Origin: Paguma larvata
Lineage: Eukaryota; Chordata; Mammalia; Carnivora; Viverridae
Assembly: GCA_030068075.1 (NCBI GenBank)
Contig: CM057839.1
Coordinates: forward strand, 19,075,167 to 19,139,166
Direction: 5' to 3'
DNA length: 64,000 nt
The translations under genes and the position numbers were made by a program. Position 1 is the stretch's first letter. Each line of letters starts with the position of its first letter. Below the pieces are notes generated by a model. That model was not told where the DNA came from, made no database searches, and saw nothing but the letters and a program-made list of their open reading frames with translations. Below are positions 24,203 to 36,410 of the stretch, one piece after another.

Positions 24203-24377
24203 TTAAGTTTGTTTATTTATTTTGACAGAGTGGGGAGGGGCGGAAGAGGGAGAGAATCCTAAGTAGGCTCCATACAGTCAGTGTGGAGCCTGACTCAGGG
24301 CTTGAACTCAGCCATGAGCTCATGACCCAAGCCAAAAATCAAGAGTTGAACATTTAACTGACTGAGTCACCTGGGGC
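24203..24377 (-). mobile_element. CAN-SINE, diverged
   Basis: Minus-strand copy with TTTGTTTATTTATTTTGA at the left, a GA-poor middle and the head complement ACTGAGTCACCTGGGGCC at the right. The head has lost a few bases. Confidence 0.85.
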
Positions 24378-24689
24378 CATCCTAAGGGAAGATCTTTTTC
24401 AGATATAAAACTATTTTGTGCATTTCTCTAAAGTACATGTTCGGCCTTAAGATCAATAGGCATAAACGTTTTAATGAGGCCGACAAAGTCTCGCGTGACA
24501 TCAGACTGGCCAACATTGTGGCACAAATGATGGATGAACTAGAAGACCTCTGATTTCACGGCTGGAGAAGGGTGAAACATTATTTGTAGGGTAAGACTGG
24601 CTAAACAACCAATGTTCTCTTAACTGTACAGGACTGCAAGAATTTCTTTGTTCAGCAAAACTGCTGTGTGCAGCCAGAGGTGGTTAAAA

Positions 24690-24880
24690 TACATTGCACT
24701 GAAATTCTAAAATCCCAGGTTCTATTCCTTGGTTCTGCTAAGTAGCAATGTGACCTCAGCCAGCTCAATTAACCTCTCTCTCTTTCTTTCCTTGCATATA
24801 AAACAGGCAAAACAATACCTGCCTTCTCTAACTTTCAGGATTGTTTTCCAATTCGATGGAGATAAAACATGTACAAGTGT
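24690..24880 (+). mobile_element. MIR SINE relic
   Basis: TAGCAATGTGACCTCAGCCA, then TTAACCTCTCTC, then AAAACAGGCAAAACAATACC and CAGGATTGTTT follow MIR order (tRNA-like head, core, and the ATAAAATGGG-like tail region). Confidence 0.75.
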
Positions 24881-26955
24881 TTTGCAACGTATCGTGCAGC
24901 ATACAAATGGAAGTTAATAATCATTGCCAACTCTGTTTATGACTCTTTTTTTCAAAGGCTGTCCTTGCTCAAAATGAGTCATTCCTTTTACTGCAATTAC
25001 TTAGAACTGATTAGGTGTTCATTTTTATCCCCTGGCATCCTGCAACCACAGCACGTCCTCTGTAGTCCTTTCACTTGTGTGTTTAAAGTCTTCTTGTAGA
25101 CTGCTTTGTATCTTCCCAAACTAACCTGTCATCCATATGTTGTTTGGGGACATAGATATTGCCCATTAAATAGGTTTTTCTCTGCTCAGTACAAGTTTCA
25201 GTAAATGATGTATCTATATTTGACAGTGCACTATGTTCCCACATCTTGTTCTTAGCCATATGGTATAGATTTACTGAGTTATACAAGGCCCATAGGTGAT
25301 ATTAATGAAACTGTTTAATTGGTTATGGTTGTTACAGGCATTCAGTGTCTGAGAAATTTAACCCTATTGTAACTGATCAGAAGCTTGATATGCTTTTTGA
25401 TTACCTTATCCTACTTGGTCCCTTGGCCTGGACCAAGCCAAGAAATATACCTCACTATTCATGATTCCAGACTGCTAGTGCCTCTAGCCCTCTCTGGCTT
25501 CCTTTCCGTATTTGACTATTGCTCTTGAAAATGTTACATTAGCTATGGAATAGCAAGGGTGTCAGAATTTACATACCTTACAACACTAAATATTTACAAC
25601 ATTCACTGGGAGTTGATGGCATGCTGCCATACACACAGCAGGGTTTTTAACATAGATGGCCAAGCTCTCCTTCCTTTCTCAAGTCCATTTCTAAAGTCTT
25701 TGAGGATTCAGTGTACCTTAAAAGGTCCTGCTACAAAAATATCTGGCTCCAATTTTAGTGGCATGTCATGGATGATGGCAGCAGATGCTAAGTGGGTCTA
25801 GAAGGTCCTAGGAAGGAAGTCAGAAAGGTGAAGTACATGAACTTACTTCTATTGGTCATTCCCTATAATTACTTACCCCACCCCAGAGCTTACCCACAGA
25901 TGGCCCTGAGAAACCTGGAGAAACTAGAGGCAGGAGGTTGCCCCAGTATAGCAGGATTACAACTATGCAAGTCACTTCCTGCTGGGTTCTCTGTGAAGGC
26001 ACAGTGGTTTTTAGATCAACACACCTATATCCTTTGATAAGGGATTTTCAACTTTTTAACCTCACCTGCCATGGCCTGGAAAATATAAGCGTTTATCTTG
26101 TGCTAAACCAATCATGGTCCAAAATGCTGATGAGGAATTTCTGCTAGCTCAAGTTTCATAGCTCATTATCCAATATAGGCTGCAAGAAAAGAGATTTACA
26201 AAAAAAGATTTCAGCAAGGCTTCAAACTCATTTGAAGACAGTAAGGCTATTGCTATAACATACCTTACAATCTAAGGTCTGACTGAGAAATGATCTTTGG
26301 ACTCTAAAATACCCAAGCTACTCAAAAACCTGTGTACAAGACTTTTAGTGACTGAGTACCTCAACATAAAAGCACCCTCTCTGGAACTGGTTTCACATTG
26401 CCATGTTTGGATGCTACTAGAACCATGTGTAGTAATAGCATCTCTAGACATTATGAAATACTGTGCTGGTAAGTCCAAATGGTAAGCTTGAAGGTTCTTG
26501 GAGACCAGAGTTTTGGGCTTATTAACAGATGGAAACTTTCTTAGCAACTGCATCATAGAGTTCCCATGAATGTACAAGTATTTTTGATATTTCATTGATT
26601 CAAGATTTGATACTACTTATATAGATCTTATTGATACCCTAAAAAAAAAGAGGCATGCTGTCTGAATATCTAAAGTACTTTTAGGAGCAAAAGGTCTTCT
26701 TCCTGTCAAGTGAGAGAGGAGACTCCTCACATCTTAAACTTCACAGGGAAATCAGGAAACTTGTTTTGATCATCTCTGGCATGTGCACTTCTTGCACCCC
26801 CCACCCCCATCCATTCTGGTTATTAGACCAACTCCATTTCTCAGCAAAAGTGTAGAAGAAACTCAAGAAAAGCATATCCACCCTTAGTCACCGTCTTGTC
26901 CCCACCACTGGAGATTATTCTATTATACTGAGAATCAGAGATACAAGTTTTGGGG
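24881..26955. other. Unique DNA, no gene seen
   Basis: Several 60-107 aa frames on both strands (for example 26272-26595 minus) have no recognisable domains or codon signature. I judge them chance frames. Confidence 0.5.
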
Positions 26956-26959
26956 CAAA

Positions 26960-27378
26960 AATGAATAATCTTATTGTCAACTTGGCTAGACCATGTTACC
27001 CAGTATTTGGTCAAACATCACTATGGGGATTTCTATAAAGATGTTTTTAGAGAAGATTAACATTGACATCAGTAGACTGAGTAAACCAGATTACTCTTCC
27101 TCATATGGGTGGACAATTTCTAATTGTAGGCATTAATAGAAAGACTGACCTCCTTGGGGAAAAAAGGAATGGTCAGTCTTAAGCAGAATTTAAGTCTCCT
27201 TTATACTGAAACTGAAACATTGGCTCTTCCCTGACTTTCCAGCCTGCTGGCCTACCATGTAGATTTTGAAATTGCCCACTTCCATATTCGTGGGAGCCAT
27301 TTCCTTAAAATAAATCTGGACACGTGCATATATACATCTCTAATTGATGTGATTTCTGTGGAGAACCCTAATACATGA
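26960..27378 (+). repeat. Ancient mammalian interspersed repeat, family unassigned
   Basis: Ordered phrases ATTGTCAACTTGGCTAGACC, TTTGGTCAAACATCACTATG, CCTTAAAATAAATCTGGACA and GGAGAACCCTAATACAT follow a repeat widespread in mammals. I recognise the order but not the family name with certainty. No coding content. Confidence 0.55.
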
Positions 27379-28600
27379 AAGCGACTTCGGAATTATCCAC
27401 ATATAATTTCATTTATACTTTTAATGCAGTTGGGTTCCCTTTTCCTGCAGAAGGCAAATCAAGATTTGGTCCTTTGTAAGGATTGTATTCTCCTACAAAT
27501 TTCTCCATTTTTAGCTTGGCTCTGTCACCTGTTTACCTTCCTTACTGAAGACCGGACTTCAATTAGTTATAGTTGGGCTTAGATAGCCAATAACTGGCTC
27601 TTTCATAAAAAGAGGAGGACTTCATTTCTTGGGTCTCTCCTGGGTTTATGCTTTTAAAGTTCTTCTCAATTCCTTTTACACGGCTCCAGAAGAATACTGA
27701 GTTCCAAGCCATGAGGAAGTTTGAAAGTAGGTCATTTAATTCTAATTCATTCTTCTCAGTAGTAAGAACTCTGAACATGCCAATCCTTTTACTAAATGAC
27801 CTTTTCTGAAAACACATCTTTCCAAATACTGGGTTTTTTTTTTTTTTTTGGTCAAAAGTATATGGCCTATTTCTGTATTAAGAAGACTATTTATAGAATT
27901 AATAGGTGCTGGATAACCCTTTAAAATGAATAGATTCCTGATGCTCAGTTCAGGATACATATACACACAGGACAGTTTTCAATAGCCATCTTTTTATTGC
28001 AATGGGGATAGAGCATACCTTGGTTCTATTTTAACCTCCCTCTAATGAAAAAACAGGGTGGATTTTATATGTTCTTACTATATATCTTTCCTCCATCTTG
28101 GCTTATCCTTACCTATCACAAGGGATCTAGTAATAAGCATGCCTTATTAAAGGTAACCATCTAAGTAGCAACTTATTCTCTTCCATATTTATATAGGCGG
28201 TCATTAGGATATCAGAAAAGGAATATTACTATGGCTGATACTATAATCCTAACACAAAGCTGTGTTGTGAGACTACATTTTATAACATCAAATCCAGACA
28301 CCATTAATGTACCCGTATTTAGGGCTTGCTTTTCTGGGGCTATGGTCTCAAGTTATTGGCCTCTGCCATCATTTTCAGCCATTTCTACGGTAGTACACCA
28401 TGAGTTGCAGAGATTCAGTACTACCAGAAATAATCACTGCTCCTACACTTCCCTTCCTCTCTTCATTTACCATTGATAAGTTACCTCACACCCTGACATG
28501 AGAAACTTGGATGACACTTTCACTTCTCTTATGTGTACATTTAGTAATTCCTGTTTAGCCCTCATTCTTAGTAACTCCTGACTATTTTTCCCCCGTCTCT
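27379..28600. other. Unique DNA, no gene seen
   Basis: A 17-base T-run lies near 27833-27849. The 81-aa frame at 28231-28476 has no identifiable domain. Confidence 0.5.
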
Positions 28601-29040
28601 ACTGCAGTTTTTACATTAAAAACCTTTTTATAGAGCAGTTTTACAGCAAGGTTGGGTCATGGCAAAATTGAATGGGAAGAGTTCTCAGATCTCTTGTCCC
28701 AAGATACCCACAACTTTCCCCACTACGGACATTCTATACCACAGTGCAGCACCGATTATGATTGATGAACCTACATCGACAGCTTATCTCCCAAACTGCA
28801 CAGTTTACATTAGGGTTCACTCAGTATTTTACATTCGATGGATTTTTGACAAATGTGTTAAGCACATTTATCTACCAATACAGTATCCTACACAAGTTTC
28901 ACTGCCCTAAAATTCCTGTGCTCTCTCAACCTCTGGCAACCACTAATCTTTTTACTGCCTCTAGGTTTGCTTTTTCTTTTCACTCAGGATATGCAGGCCT
29001 ATTTTAACAGAGCTCCACGCCTATCATGTCTTCCTATTAC
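28601..29040 (-). mobile_element. Ancient L1M-type 3' end, minus strand
   Basis: Phrases such as TTGATGAACCTACATCGACA, TTACATTAGGGTTCACTCAG and CCTCTGGCAACCACTAATCT are the reverse complement of old L1 3' ends. They create two plus-strand open frames (28659-28910, 28762-29007) that are not genes. Confidence 0.7.
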
Positions 29041-29057
29041 GAGTTTTACAGAAAGAA

Positions 29058-29292
29058 AGTTGATCTTTCAGGGCACCTTGGCGGTTCAGTCAGTTAAGGG
29101 TCCAACTTTGGCTCAAGTCATGATCTCACAGTCCTGGAGTTCGAGCCCCGCATCAGGCTCTGTGCTGACGGCTCAAGGCCTGGAGCCTGCCTCGGATTCT
29201 AGGTCTCCCTCTCTCTCTGCACCTCCCCCACTCATTCTCAGTCTCTCTCCAAAGTGAATAATTAAAAAAATTAAAAAAAGGTTGATCATTCT
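29058..29292 (+). mobile_element. CAN-SINE with near-perfect target-site duplication
   Basis: The head is at about 29071 and the A-rich tail ends near 29279. AGTTGATCTTTC before and AGGTTGATCATTC after the element form a slightly diverged duplication. The second arm reads GGAGTTCGAGCCCCGCATCA, close to consensus. Confidence 0.92.
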
Positions 29293-29309
29293 GATGTACA
29301 ATTTAACCA

Positions 29310-29790
29310 TTCCACTATCATATTTAAATGACTTCTCATTGCCTTCGGTCTCAAGTCGCTGTTAGTGATCTAAAGCTTTCGTATCTGCCCCTGCTTACCT
29401 TACCTTTCTTCATTTCACACAATTTACCAACTTGCATATTCTATTCCTGCAATACTAAAGTACTTGTAGTTTACAGAATGAACTGTGTTCTGTCTCATCT
29501 ATATTTACTATTTTCCCATTTCTAAGGATACTTTTGTCCCTCCTGTTACCTAGATATACTGAACATGTTCAAGTCTCAATATAGTACCTCTTTCTCTCAC
29601 AGTGAAGATAACCCAACACTAAACTCTTATACAGCATCCTGCATTAGGTCTTCATCATGGTACAGAAACACTTTTCACTCAAAACTAAAAATACCTGCTT
29701 CCCAGCTGGCCTTCTACATTAAGCAACGAAGTCCTTGAAAGCAGGATGTGTACTTTGCTATTTAACTACTTTCTTGGCTTTCATTATTTC
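29310..29790 (+). mobile_element. L2-like LINE 3' relic
   Basis: The ordered segments ACTTCTCATTGCCTTCGGTC, GTATCTGCCCCTGCTTACC and AAAGCAGGATGTGTACTTTG resemble the 3' part of L2 in plus orientation. Similarity is weak, as expected for this age. Confidence 0.45.
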
Positions 29791-32700
29791 CATCCGTGTA
29801 CATTTTTCTTTGGTCTTAGTGAAATTCAAAGCGGTACTCAAACTGTGTGAGTAATTTACCTACAGGACTGATGGAAATAAATTGTCAAATCCCTTGTATC
29901 TAAACACTTAGGTTTTGTGAAGTAAAAATGTTCTAGACTAGAACACAATTTCCTTCCAGGAAATTATATCTTAGAAAAGAAAAGGAGCTTTTCAATAAAT
30001 AGAGATATAGGTAATTGTTTCACATTATATCTTAACATGTGAAATGATCCTATAATATCAGCCAGGTTGAGGGTAATACTTCAGGTCCTTTAAATTCCAC
30101 GGTTCCTAATCTTGGTACTTTTTTTCTTACAGAAACAAAGAGCACAATTGTAGGATGAATGGATGTAGTTTGTAAACAGATAAATACGTTAAACACCTAG
30201 TAAACATTTGGTAAAAAAAAGCGCAAAGATCTAAGAGCTAAGTTCCTTAGTAGGGAGGCTTGAAATCTCTGTCAACCATTCTCACTCGTACTGAAAGCTA
30301 CTTGGTTGAATTAGAATACTTTACGATTGAGTCCTCCCCCTACCACACACACACACACACAAAAAAAATCAAAGACTCATAATTCTGATTTTCCCAGTGA
30401 AAGGAACTGGCAAGTTAATTGAACTCGTGTCCTTTTTCATCATCAACATAGTGAAGTCCCCCCATCCTGTTTCTTCTCCCCACTCATTTCCTTTCCCATT
30501 TAGGTTTCTTCTGTAACGAATTTAACAAATACCCATAAGATAGGGGTCCATCTGTATTATTTTGCATAAATGATACTCAGTCATTCCTTTCCCTAGTTTG
30601 TACTAAGATTTTTCATAGAGCATATGCTGCTTCTTAGAAATCAAATTGCTGAAGAGAATTTCATAGAATTCTGTGTAACATTGTCACATCCCTGGAAGAC
30701 CACATCATTCCAATTCTTCATGGCCATAAATAGTGCTGTCTTTATAGCCCAGCAATCCACATCTGAAACCTGTAGGGAATGCGGTCTCTCAAGAAATAGA
30801 CTATGATCTGGAATGACTACTTTGATTCATATTCCTATCAGAAGGAAACAATTCCTATTTTCCCACATGCTTTACAATGGTAAACACTGTCCTTAGCACG
30901 TTTTCAGAAGAAATTTTTTAATGTTGTGTGGCCTATGTCTGTGACAAGCTAACTCCTCAGATCTTTTTGCTCTACTTCTATTGTACCTTTCTCATGCCCT
31001 CGCATTTTAACATCTAACGTATCATGTAATTTCATCATTTTCGAAATATACAATCTTCCTTAGGATTGAAACTACATGTTATATATTTTCTGTACATAGC
31101 TAATGATGCATTGAAAATTTCTGTTTTAGAATTTTTTTCATGTAAGTGCTCATCTTGGAAATGAGTTAGCAGGAATTTAGTATCCTAATGGTTACACAGA
31201 AGTTTTTTATTTTTTTTTTCCAGGTTTATACTGAAGACGGTCATCCATAAAACTTCTGGTCTTTCCATCATATATCCTTGGGAGGGCATGGTAACTTACT
31301 ATTGTGTTCAAAGATTTCCATGCATTCATTTTCTTTCACTTCCTACTCTAATCTTTATCTAATTTTGTGAGGATCTAGGTTAAAAATGGACATGTGTGGG
31401 TCCTTATTCTTTTTGGTCATTCTTAAAATAGTGGGTTTGTGTAGTAATATGCATTCTTTTCCAAGGTAACCATAGAAACAAGATCAGTAATGTACAATGA
31501 GCTTTAGAATGGAGATGGTTGAAACAAATAGATTTCCCACATCAGGGAGCATACTTAACTTCTTACTCCAGTGAGGTATGAAGGTAGGTTTTATTTACAG
31601 GGTATGTAGACAATTTGTGACTATGTAAAAATGTTTTAAACCCAACAAGAATAGAAAACTTGATTGTATTGGCTGGTATCAAACCACCCTAAGCTAGCAC
31701 TAACTTCAGGCTGGTGGTTATAAAATGTGAGGTTTTAAGAAATAGAAGTTTAATATTTAAGTGATGAATTACCTTTACAAAAGTAGAAAGCACTATAATT
31801 TGTCACAATCTAAATCAGGAGCTAATTGATCCAAAAATAAAAATAGTTATAAAGCTCACCCCCAGGACTTCAGGCTGTCCTGCCATTGATCTATACCAAA
31901 TATTTGCTTTGCTATATAAGGATTTTGTCCAGAGGAGATTTCACCATAGGCTTTTACTAACAGTTAATTCTCATTAACTAGGAAACATTCGGAATACTGC
32001 CTTATTTTTGCTAATGACCAAGGTGTAAGGTTTAGGTGTGTGACCAAGAACTCAAAGCAGCTCATGTGCTAGAGTGACACAGCCAAGCCACCTTTCCTTC
32101 CAAGTAAGGATACAACTTGTCAGAAGTAGACATACACAGGAGGAGAGAAGGGAAAACATCTGTCAAGGTGAATGCAAGTGTAACACAGGGTTCTCATGCC
32201 CTATGAACATGCTTGTTCAGGCTACATTTCAAGCAATATAGTGTTTTTAGAAATGTGGAGGAGGAGGTAGATATTAAGGAAAGCAAAAGACAGCAGAAAA
32301 CACTGTTGTCAACCACAGGAAACCACTATTATTTTAGCGTCTTTACATCCACAAAGAGAAAGGCAGATCAATTCATACTTAAGCAGACACCATTCTCATT
32401 TTGACCCAGTAGGTATTTATAGCTGTGTCTTTTTAGTTTCAACATATCAGCATTTGAATATAGTTGTAGAAGTGTTTTATTTTGTATATGTAATCCAATT
32501 TAAATAGACTTTGGAAGTTTTAGGCTTCTAATGTTATAATGCTGTCATGAAAAGTTTAGGGCATAGGTTTTTAGACATTTGAGATTGTTCTTTAGAATAT
32601 CATAGCAATGAAGTTACCAGGATAACTCGTTACTTTTAAAAATAGTTGATAATTGTGGATTTATGTAAGATTTTGACTCAAACAGTCTGCTTTTAAACTT

Positions 32701-33270
32701 GAAACACTCTGGCAACCAGTATAAAGTAAATAGTGATCAACTGAGAATAGTTATACTCACAGTATTGACATGAGGACTGAATAGCAGCTCTTAGTGAGAG
32801 CAAAAGAAGTGGTGGGGACAAAGTGAAGACTGGACCACATACTATTTTTTTTCCGTATGTACCAAATACTACAAACATACACGTCTATATGTAGATATGT
32901 TACACATAATTATAAACATGTTTTATGTACAATTCATACCATATTACTTATATTTCCCTCCACACACAGACCACATACACTTTACTACAAAGGGTATAAC
33001 CTAAAAACAATGTCTGATTTTTTGGCTTAGCAATTTTAGACGAAGTTCCAGATTATTTGCATTTTTATTAATCCCATTGTAAAAATCATTTTCCCCATGC
33101 CCTTCTTAGTGGATATTTAGACCAACTCCAATATTGCTATTTCAAACAATGATGCATTTTTATGGACATGCACGGCACTGAAGATTTTTAGAGCATTAAA
33201 AATTTAACCATTATATGGTTTACTCAGTCATGTTTATAAGGAAATATACACACTTTTAAAAGTTAAGTAA
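29791..33270. other. Long stretch of unique or very old DNA, no gene seen
   Basis: A short CA run lies at about 30344-30361. The interval 30440-30900 has vague similarity to an old minus-strand L1 3' end (TTGATTCATATTCCTATCAG). The rest shows no gene, RNA or recognisable repeat. Confidence 0.45.
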
Positions 33271-33271
33271 G

Positions 33272-33328
33272 CATTGGGTGCTTGAGTGGTTCAGTTAAGT
33301 GTCTAACTCTTGGTTTTGGCTCAGATCA
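33272..33328 (+). mobile_element. Left part of a CAN-SINE split by an L1
   Basis: Diverged head GCATTGGGTGCTTGAGTGGT through TTTTGGCTCAGATCAT. The remaining part of the same SINE resumes at about 34075, beyond a minus-strand L1. Confidence 0.85.
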
Positions 33329-34074
33329 TTTTTTTTAATAACTTATTGTGAAATTAGTTCCCATACTACACCCAGTGCTCATCCCAACAAGTGCCCTCCT
33401 CTGTGCCCATCACTCACTCTCTCCCCTCCCACACCCTCATTTCCCCTCAGTTTTGTTCTTAGTCTTTGAGAGTCTTTTATGTTTTGTCTCCCTCCCTCTC
33501 TATGGCTTTTTTCCTTCCCCTCCCTCCTGGTTTTCTGTGAAGTCTCACAAAGTCCACCTATGTGTGGAAATGTACAGCATCTGTCTTTTTCTGCCTTATT
33601 TCACTCAGCACAACCCCCCAGTTCCATCCATGTGTACACACATGGCCATATTTCATTTTTTCTCACTGCTGCATAGTATTCCATTGTATATGTACACATC
33701 TTTTTTATCCAGTCATCAGTTGATGGACACTTAGTCTCTTTCCATGATTTGGCTATCATTGAAAGTGCTGCTATGAACATCGGGGTACACGTGCCCCTAT
33801 GCATCAGCACTCCTGTGTCTCTTGGGTAAATTCCCAGCAGTGCTATTTCTGGGTCATAGGGTAGTTCTATTTTCATTTTTTTTGAGGAACCCCCACACAG
33901 TTCTCCAGAGTGGCTGCACCAGTTTGCATTCCCACCAACAGTGCAAAAGAGTGCCTGTTTCTCCACATCCTCACCAGCATCTATAGTTTCCTGATTTGTT
34001 CATTTTAGCCACTCTGACTGGTGTGAGGTGGTATCTCAGTGTGGTTTTGATTTTATTTCCCTGATGAGTGACAT
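33329..34074 (-). mobile_element. 5'-truncated young felid LINE-1 inserted in the SINE
   Basis: The plus strand begins with a T-run at 33329-33336 (the minus-strand A tail), followed by the L1 3' UTR complement and the ORF2 C-terminus. The segment TTGGCTCA precedes the T-run and recurs at the right junction (about 34075-34082), consistent with a target-site duplication. The element is about 745 bp and relatively undiverged, so it is one of the younger L1 copies here. Confidence 0.9.
33601..33966 (-). pseudogene. L1 ORF2 C-terminal fragment (121 codons open)
   Basis: This minus-strand frame contains [17 protein letters not shown] and YTMEYYAAVRKNEIW, diagnostic of the L1 ORF2p C-terminal region downstream of the RT and near the Cys-rich end. 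The complete ORF2 protein is about 1,270 residues, so this is less than a tenth of it, cut at the 5' end by truncated reverse transcription and at the 3' end by a stop. It has no promoter and no plausible function. Confidence 0.88.
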
Positions 34075-34200
34075 TGGCTCATCCTGTGTGGTCGTTGAGA
34101 TTGAGGCCCTCAGTGGGCTCCATGCTGACCATGAGGCACCTGTGTGGATTCTCTCTCCTTGACCCTCCCTGCTTATGCTCACTCTCCAAACAAAAACAAA
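34075..34200 (+). mobile_element. Right part of the split CAN-SINE
   Basis: Resumes with TGGCTCATCCTGTGTGGTCG, then GGCTCCATGCTGACCATGAG, a CTCTCTCCTTGACCCTCC block and an AAACAAAAACAAAAAGC tail. Together with 33272-33328 it makes one diverged SINE. Confidence 0.82.
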
Positions 34201-35205
34201 AAGCATAAGCCATCCCCCTCTTACATCCTAAATTCCCAAAAACTCCAACAACTATAATTTTAGAGAAACTTGATATATTTACTTCCATATCTCCAAAGAA
34301 CGTTTATACCACTTACACTATTACTTCATTTCTTACTCTAATAAAGTCAAGATTTCACTCTTTGGCTCTTCATGCTCACCACACCGTGCCCCCTTCCCCA
34401 CTCCTCAAAGCACATGCACATATATGTGCTTCTGTTCTTAATCTTCTAGTTCACAATATTTTGTTAATACTCAAATTTTAACAGCTAAGATGTTTATGTA
34501 GGAAGGGTTTTTGTGGACTTCTTTATCAGCTCAATTTTCAAGGTAATTTACCACTAATGGTCCTGATTTCTGAAGAAGTCCGGAACATCCTTCTCAAGCT
34601 GGCATACATCAGTTCTCCCCCCTCGAGATTCCTTGCTTCTTCCATTCTAATCTCGACTGCTCACACTGGAGGCCTCTTGCCCCGCTTTCACCCGGCAGCA
34701 CCTCTTTGTCTTGCTCCTGGTTTGAACTGGTTTGGATCTCATTATTCTCTCTGAGCGCCCTCACCTCAAGCAGTAATATGAGAAACAGTAATTTGGAGGT
34801 ACTCTAGTGTATTTGTATTTTTGGAAAGGTCATTTTACTATCCTAACATTTCATTAATAATTCAGTTTTGGAGATCATTTATCTTTCTCTTGAGAGTAGC
34901 TTCCCAGGGCCTTTAAAGCTTCCACTGTCTTATAATCTGATGCCTTTCTGGTTCTCAATTCTTTGTGCAACTTTTGTTTTTTAATTTAATACCTTGTTTC
35001 ATTGCTTCCCTGTGTTTTGGTGCAGAGTCTTTCTTCCTGGTTTCCTGGGGCCCAGTGAGCACTCTCAAAGCAGAATAGAGTGTCCTTCAGCTCAAGATTT
35101 TTATACTATGTCCTGTAATTTCGGGTGTTTTAATCATTAGTGTGGTATAAACCTTGGTGTGCTATTTGTCTCTTTGCTCCATTTTTTTTTTTTTAAATCG
35201 GTCTT
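34201..35205. other. Unique DNA, no gene seen
   Basis: No recognisable gene. It ends in T-runs at 35184-35195 and 35211-35223 that border a SINE. Confidence 0.5.
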
Positions 35206-35209
35206 TTGA

Positions 35210-35398
35210 TTTTTTTTTTTTTTGAACATTTAAGAGAGAAAGTATGAGGTAGGGGAGGTATAGAGGGAGACACAATTTTATGTACGCTCCACACTCACAG
35301 AGTCTAATGTGGGGCTCAATCCCAGGACCATGAGATCACGACCCTGAGCTGAAATCAAGAATCAGAAGCTCAACTGGCTTGGCTACTCAGGCACCCCA
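35210..35398 (-). mobile_element. CAN-SINE, diverged
   Basis: Minus-strand copy: T-run, GAGAGAAAGTATGAGGTAGG, GTGGGGCTCAATCCCAGGAC, ATGAGATCACGACCCTGAGC and the head complement CTACTCAGGCACCCC. Confidence 0.87.
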
Positions 35399-35850
35399 AT
35401 TTGTTTAATATTGTGAGCATTATCACAGTCCTATTGTCTAAACCTTTACCTCAACTTATAATCCCCCTTCCCCGATTTTCGATATTCATACCATTTTTGC
35501 GTATGTAAACACATTTCTATTTCAAGAATATTAACAAAAAGTAATGTGACAGAAGAAATGATTTTGAATTTCCATTTACTCCTGATGACGCAACTTAATA
35601 ACCTGTTTATGATCTCAAACTGATGATTATCTGTTGATAGTGTACTTTCAAAATAGGAAAGTCTAAGGAGGACTGACGTTAGGGGGAACATTAAGAATTT
35701 GGTTTGCCCCAATTTAAGGTGGCATCGTGAGAAACGTCGTACCATTTTGTAAGCATATGCTAGAACTGGAGCTGTATCCAGCACACAGGTGCATAACTAA
35801 CTGGGGCCAACGTCAGATAGTCCCTCTGTATCAAGAGGTGGCTGAGAACA
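35399..35850. other. Unique DNA with a chance 112-aa minus-strand frame
   Basis: The minus frame at 35446-35784 is one of the longest not explained by a repeat. I see no signal peptide, domain or splice context, and its composition is like the surrounding AT-rich DNA. A chance frame is the best explanation. Confidence 0.45.
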
Positions 35851-35854
35851 CTTA

Positions 35855-36410
35855 AGATCTATTCTCCTAGCAAGTTTTAAAGTACAATTTACTGTAGTTA
35901 CCATGCTGCACATTAGATCTCTAGAATTTAGAGAGTTTATATCCCCTAACCAACATCTTCCCCATTTCCTCCACCACCTCCAGCCCCTGGAAACCACCAT
36001 TCTGTTCTCTAAATTCAATTATTTTAGATTCTACATATTGGATATTGTGAAAAATGCTGCAATGTCCAGAAGTACAGCTATTTGAGATATGGATTTCAAT
36101 TCCTTTGGATAAATACCCGGAAATGGGAATGCTCCATCATAAGGTAGTTCTATTTAATGTTTTGAGCAAACTTGTTTTCTATAACAGCTGTCAAAATTTA
36201 CATTCCCACTAAAGTATTCAAGGGTTCCCTTTTCCCCACCTCCTTGTGAACCTAAGTATTCTCACCACACATAAAAAAACAGTAACTATGTGGTGAAGGT
36301 TATGTTAGTTTGATGGTGGTAATCATGAACCACATTGTAAATCTTTAATCTACACAATGTTTTTTTCATTTGCATCTCAATAAAGCTGGTAAAAAGCTAA
36401 AACTAAAAAA
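35855..36410 (-). mobile_element. Old L1 3' end, minus strand, with internal deletion
   Basis: TAGTTACCATGCTGCACATTAG, CCAGCCCCTGGAAACCACCA, TTCCTTTGGATAAATACCCG and TTTACATTCCCACTAAAGTA are complements of L1 ORF2 C-terminal and 3' sequence. A few hundred bases are missing at about 36040, where TCTACATATTGG jumps to ATTGTGAAAAATGCTGCAA. Confidence 0.72.

Noticed and set aside
26272..26595. 107-aa minus-strand frame with a plus-strand partner at 26297-26485
   Set aside because: Opposing frames in unique DNA without motifs; judged chance.
33348..33734. 128-aa plus-strand frame rich in Ser, Leu and His
   Set aside because: It is antisense to a minus-strand L1 3' end; the real coding remnant is on the other strand (33601-33966).
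35446..35784. 112-aa minus-strand frame in unique DNA
   Set aside because: No recognisable domain, signal or neighbouring exon; length is within chance for 64 kb of AT-rich DNA.
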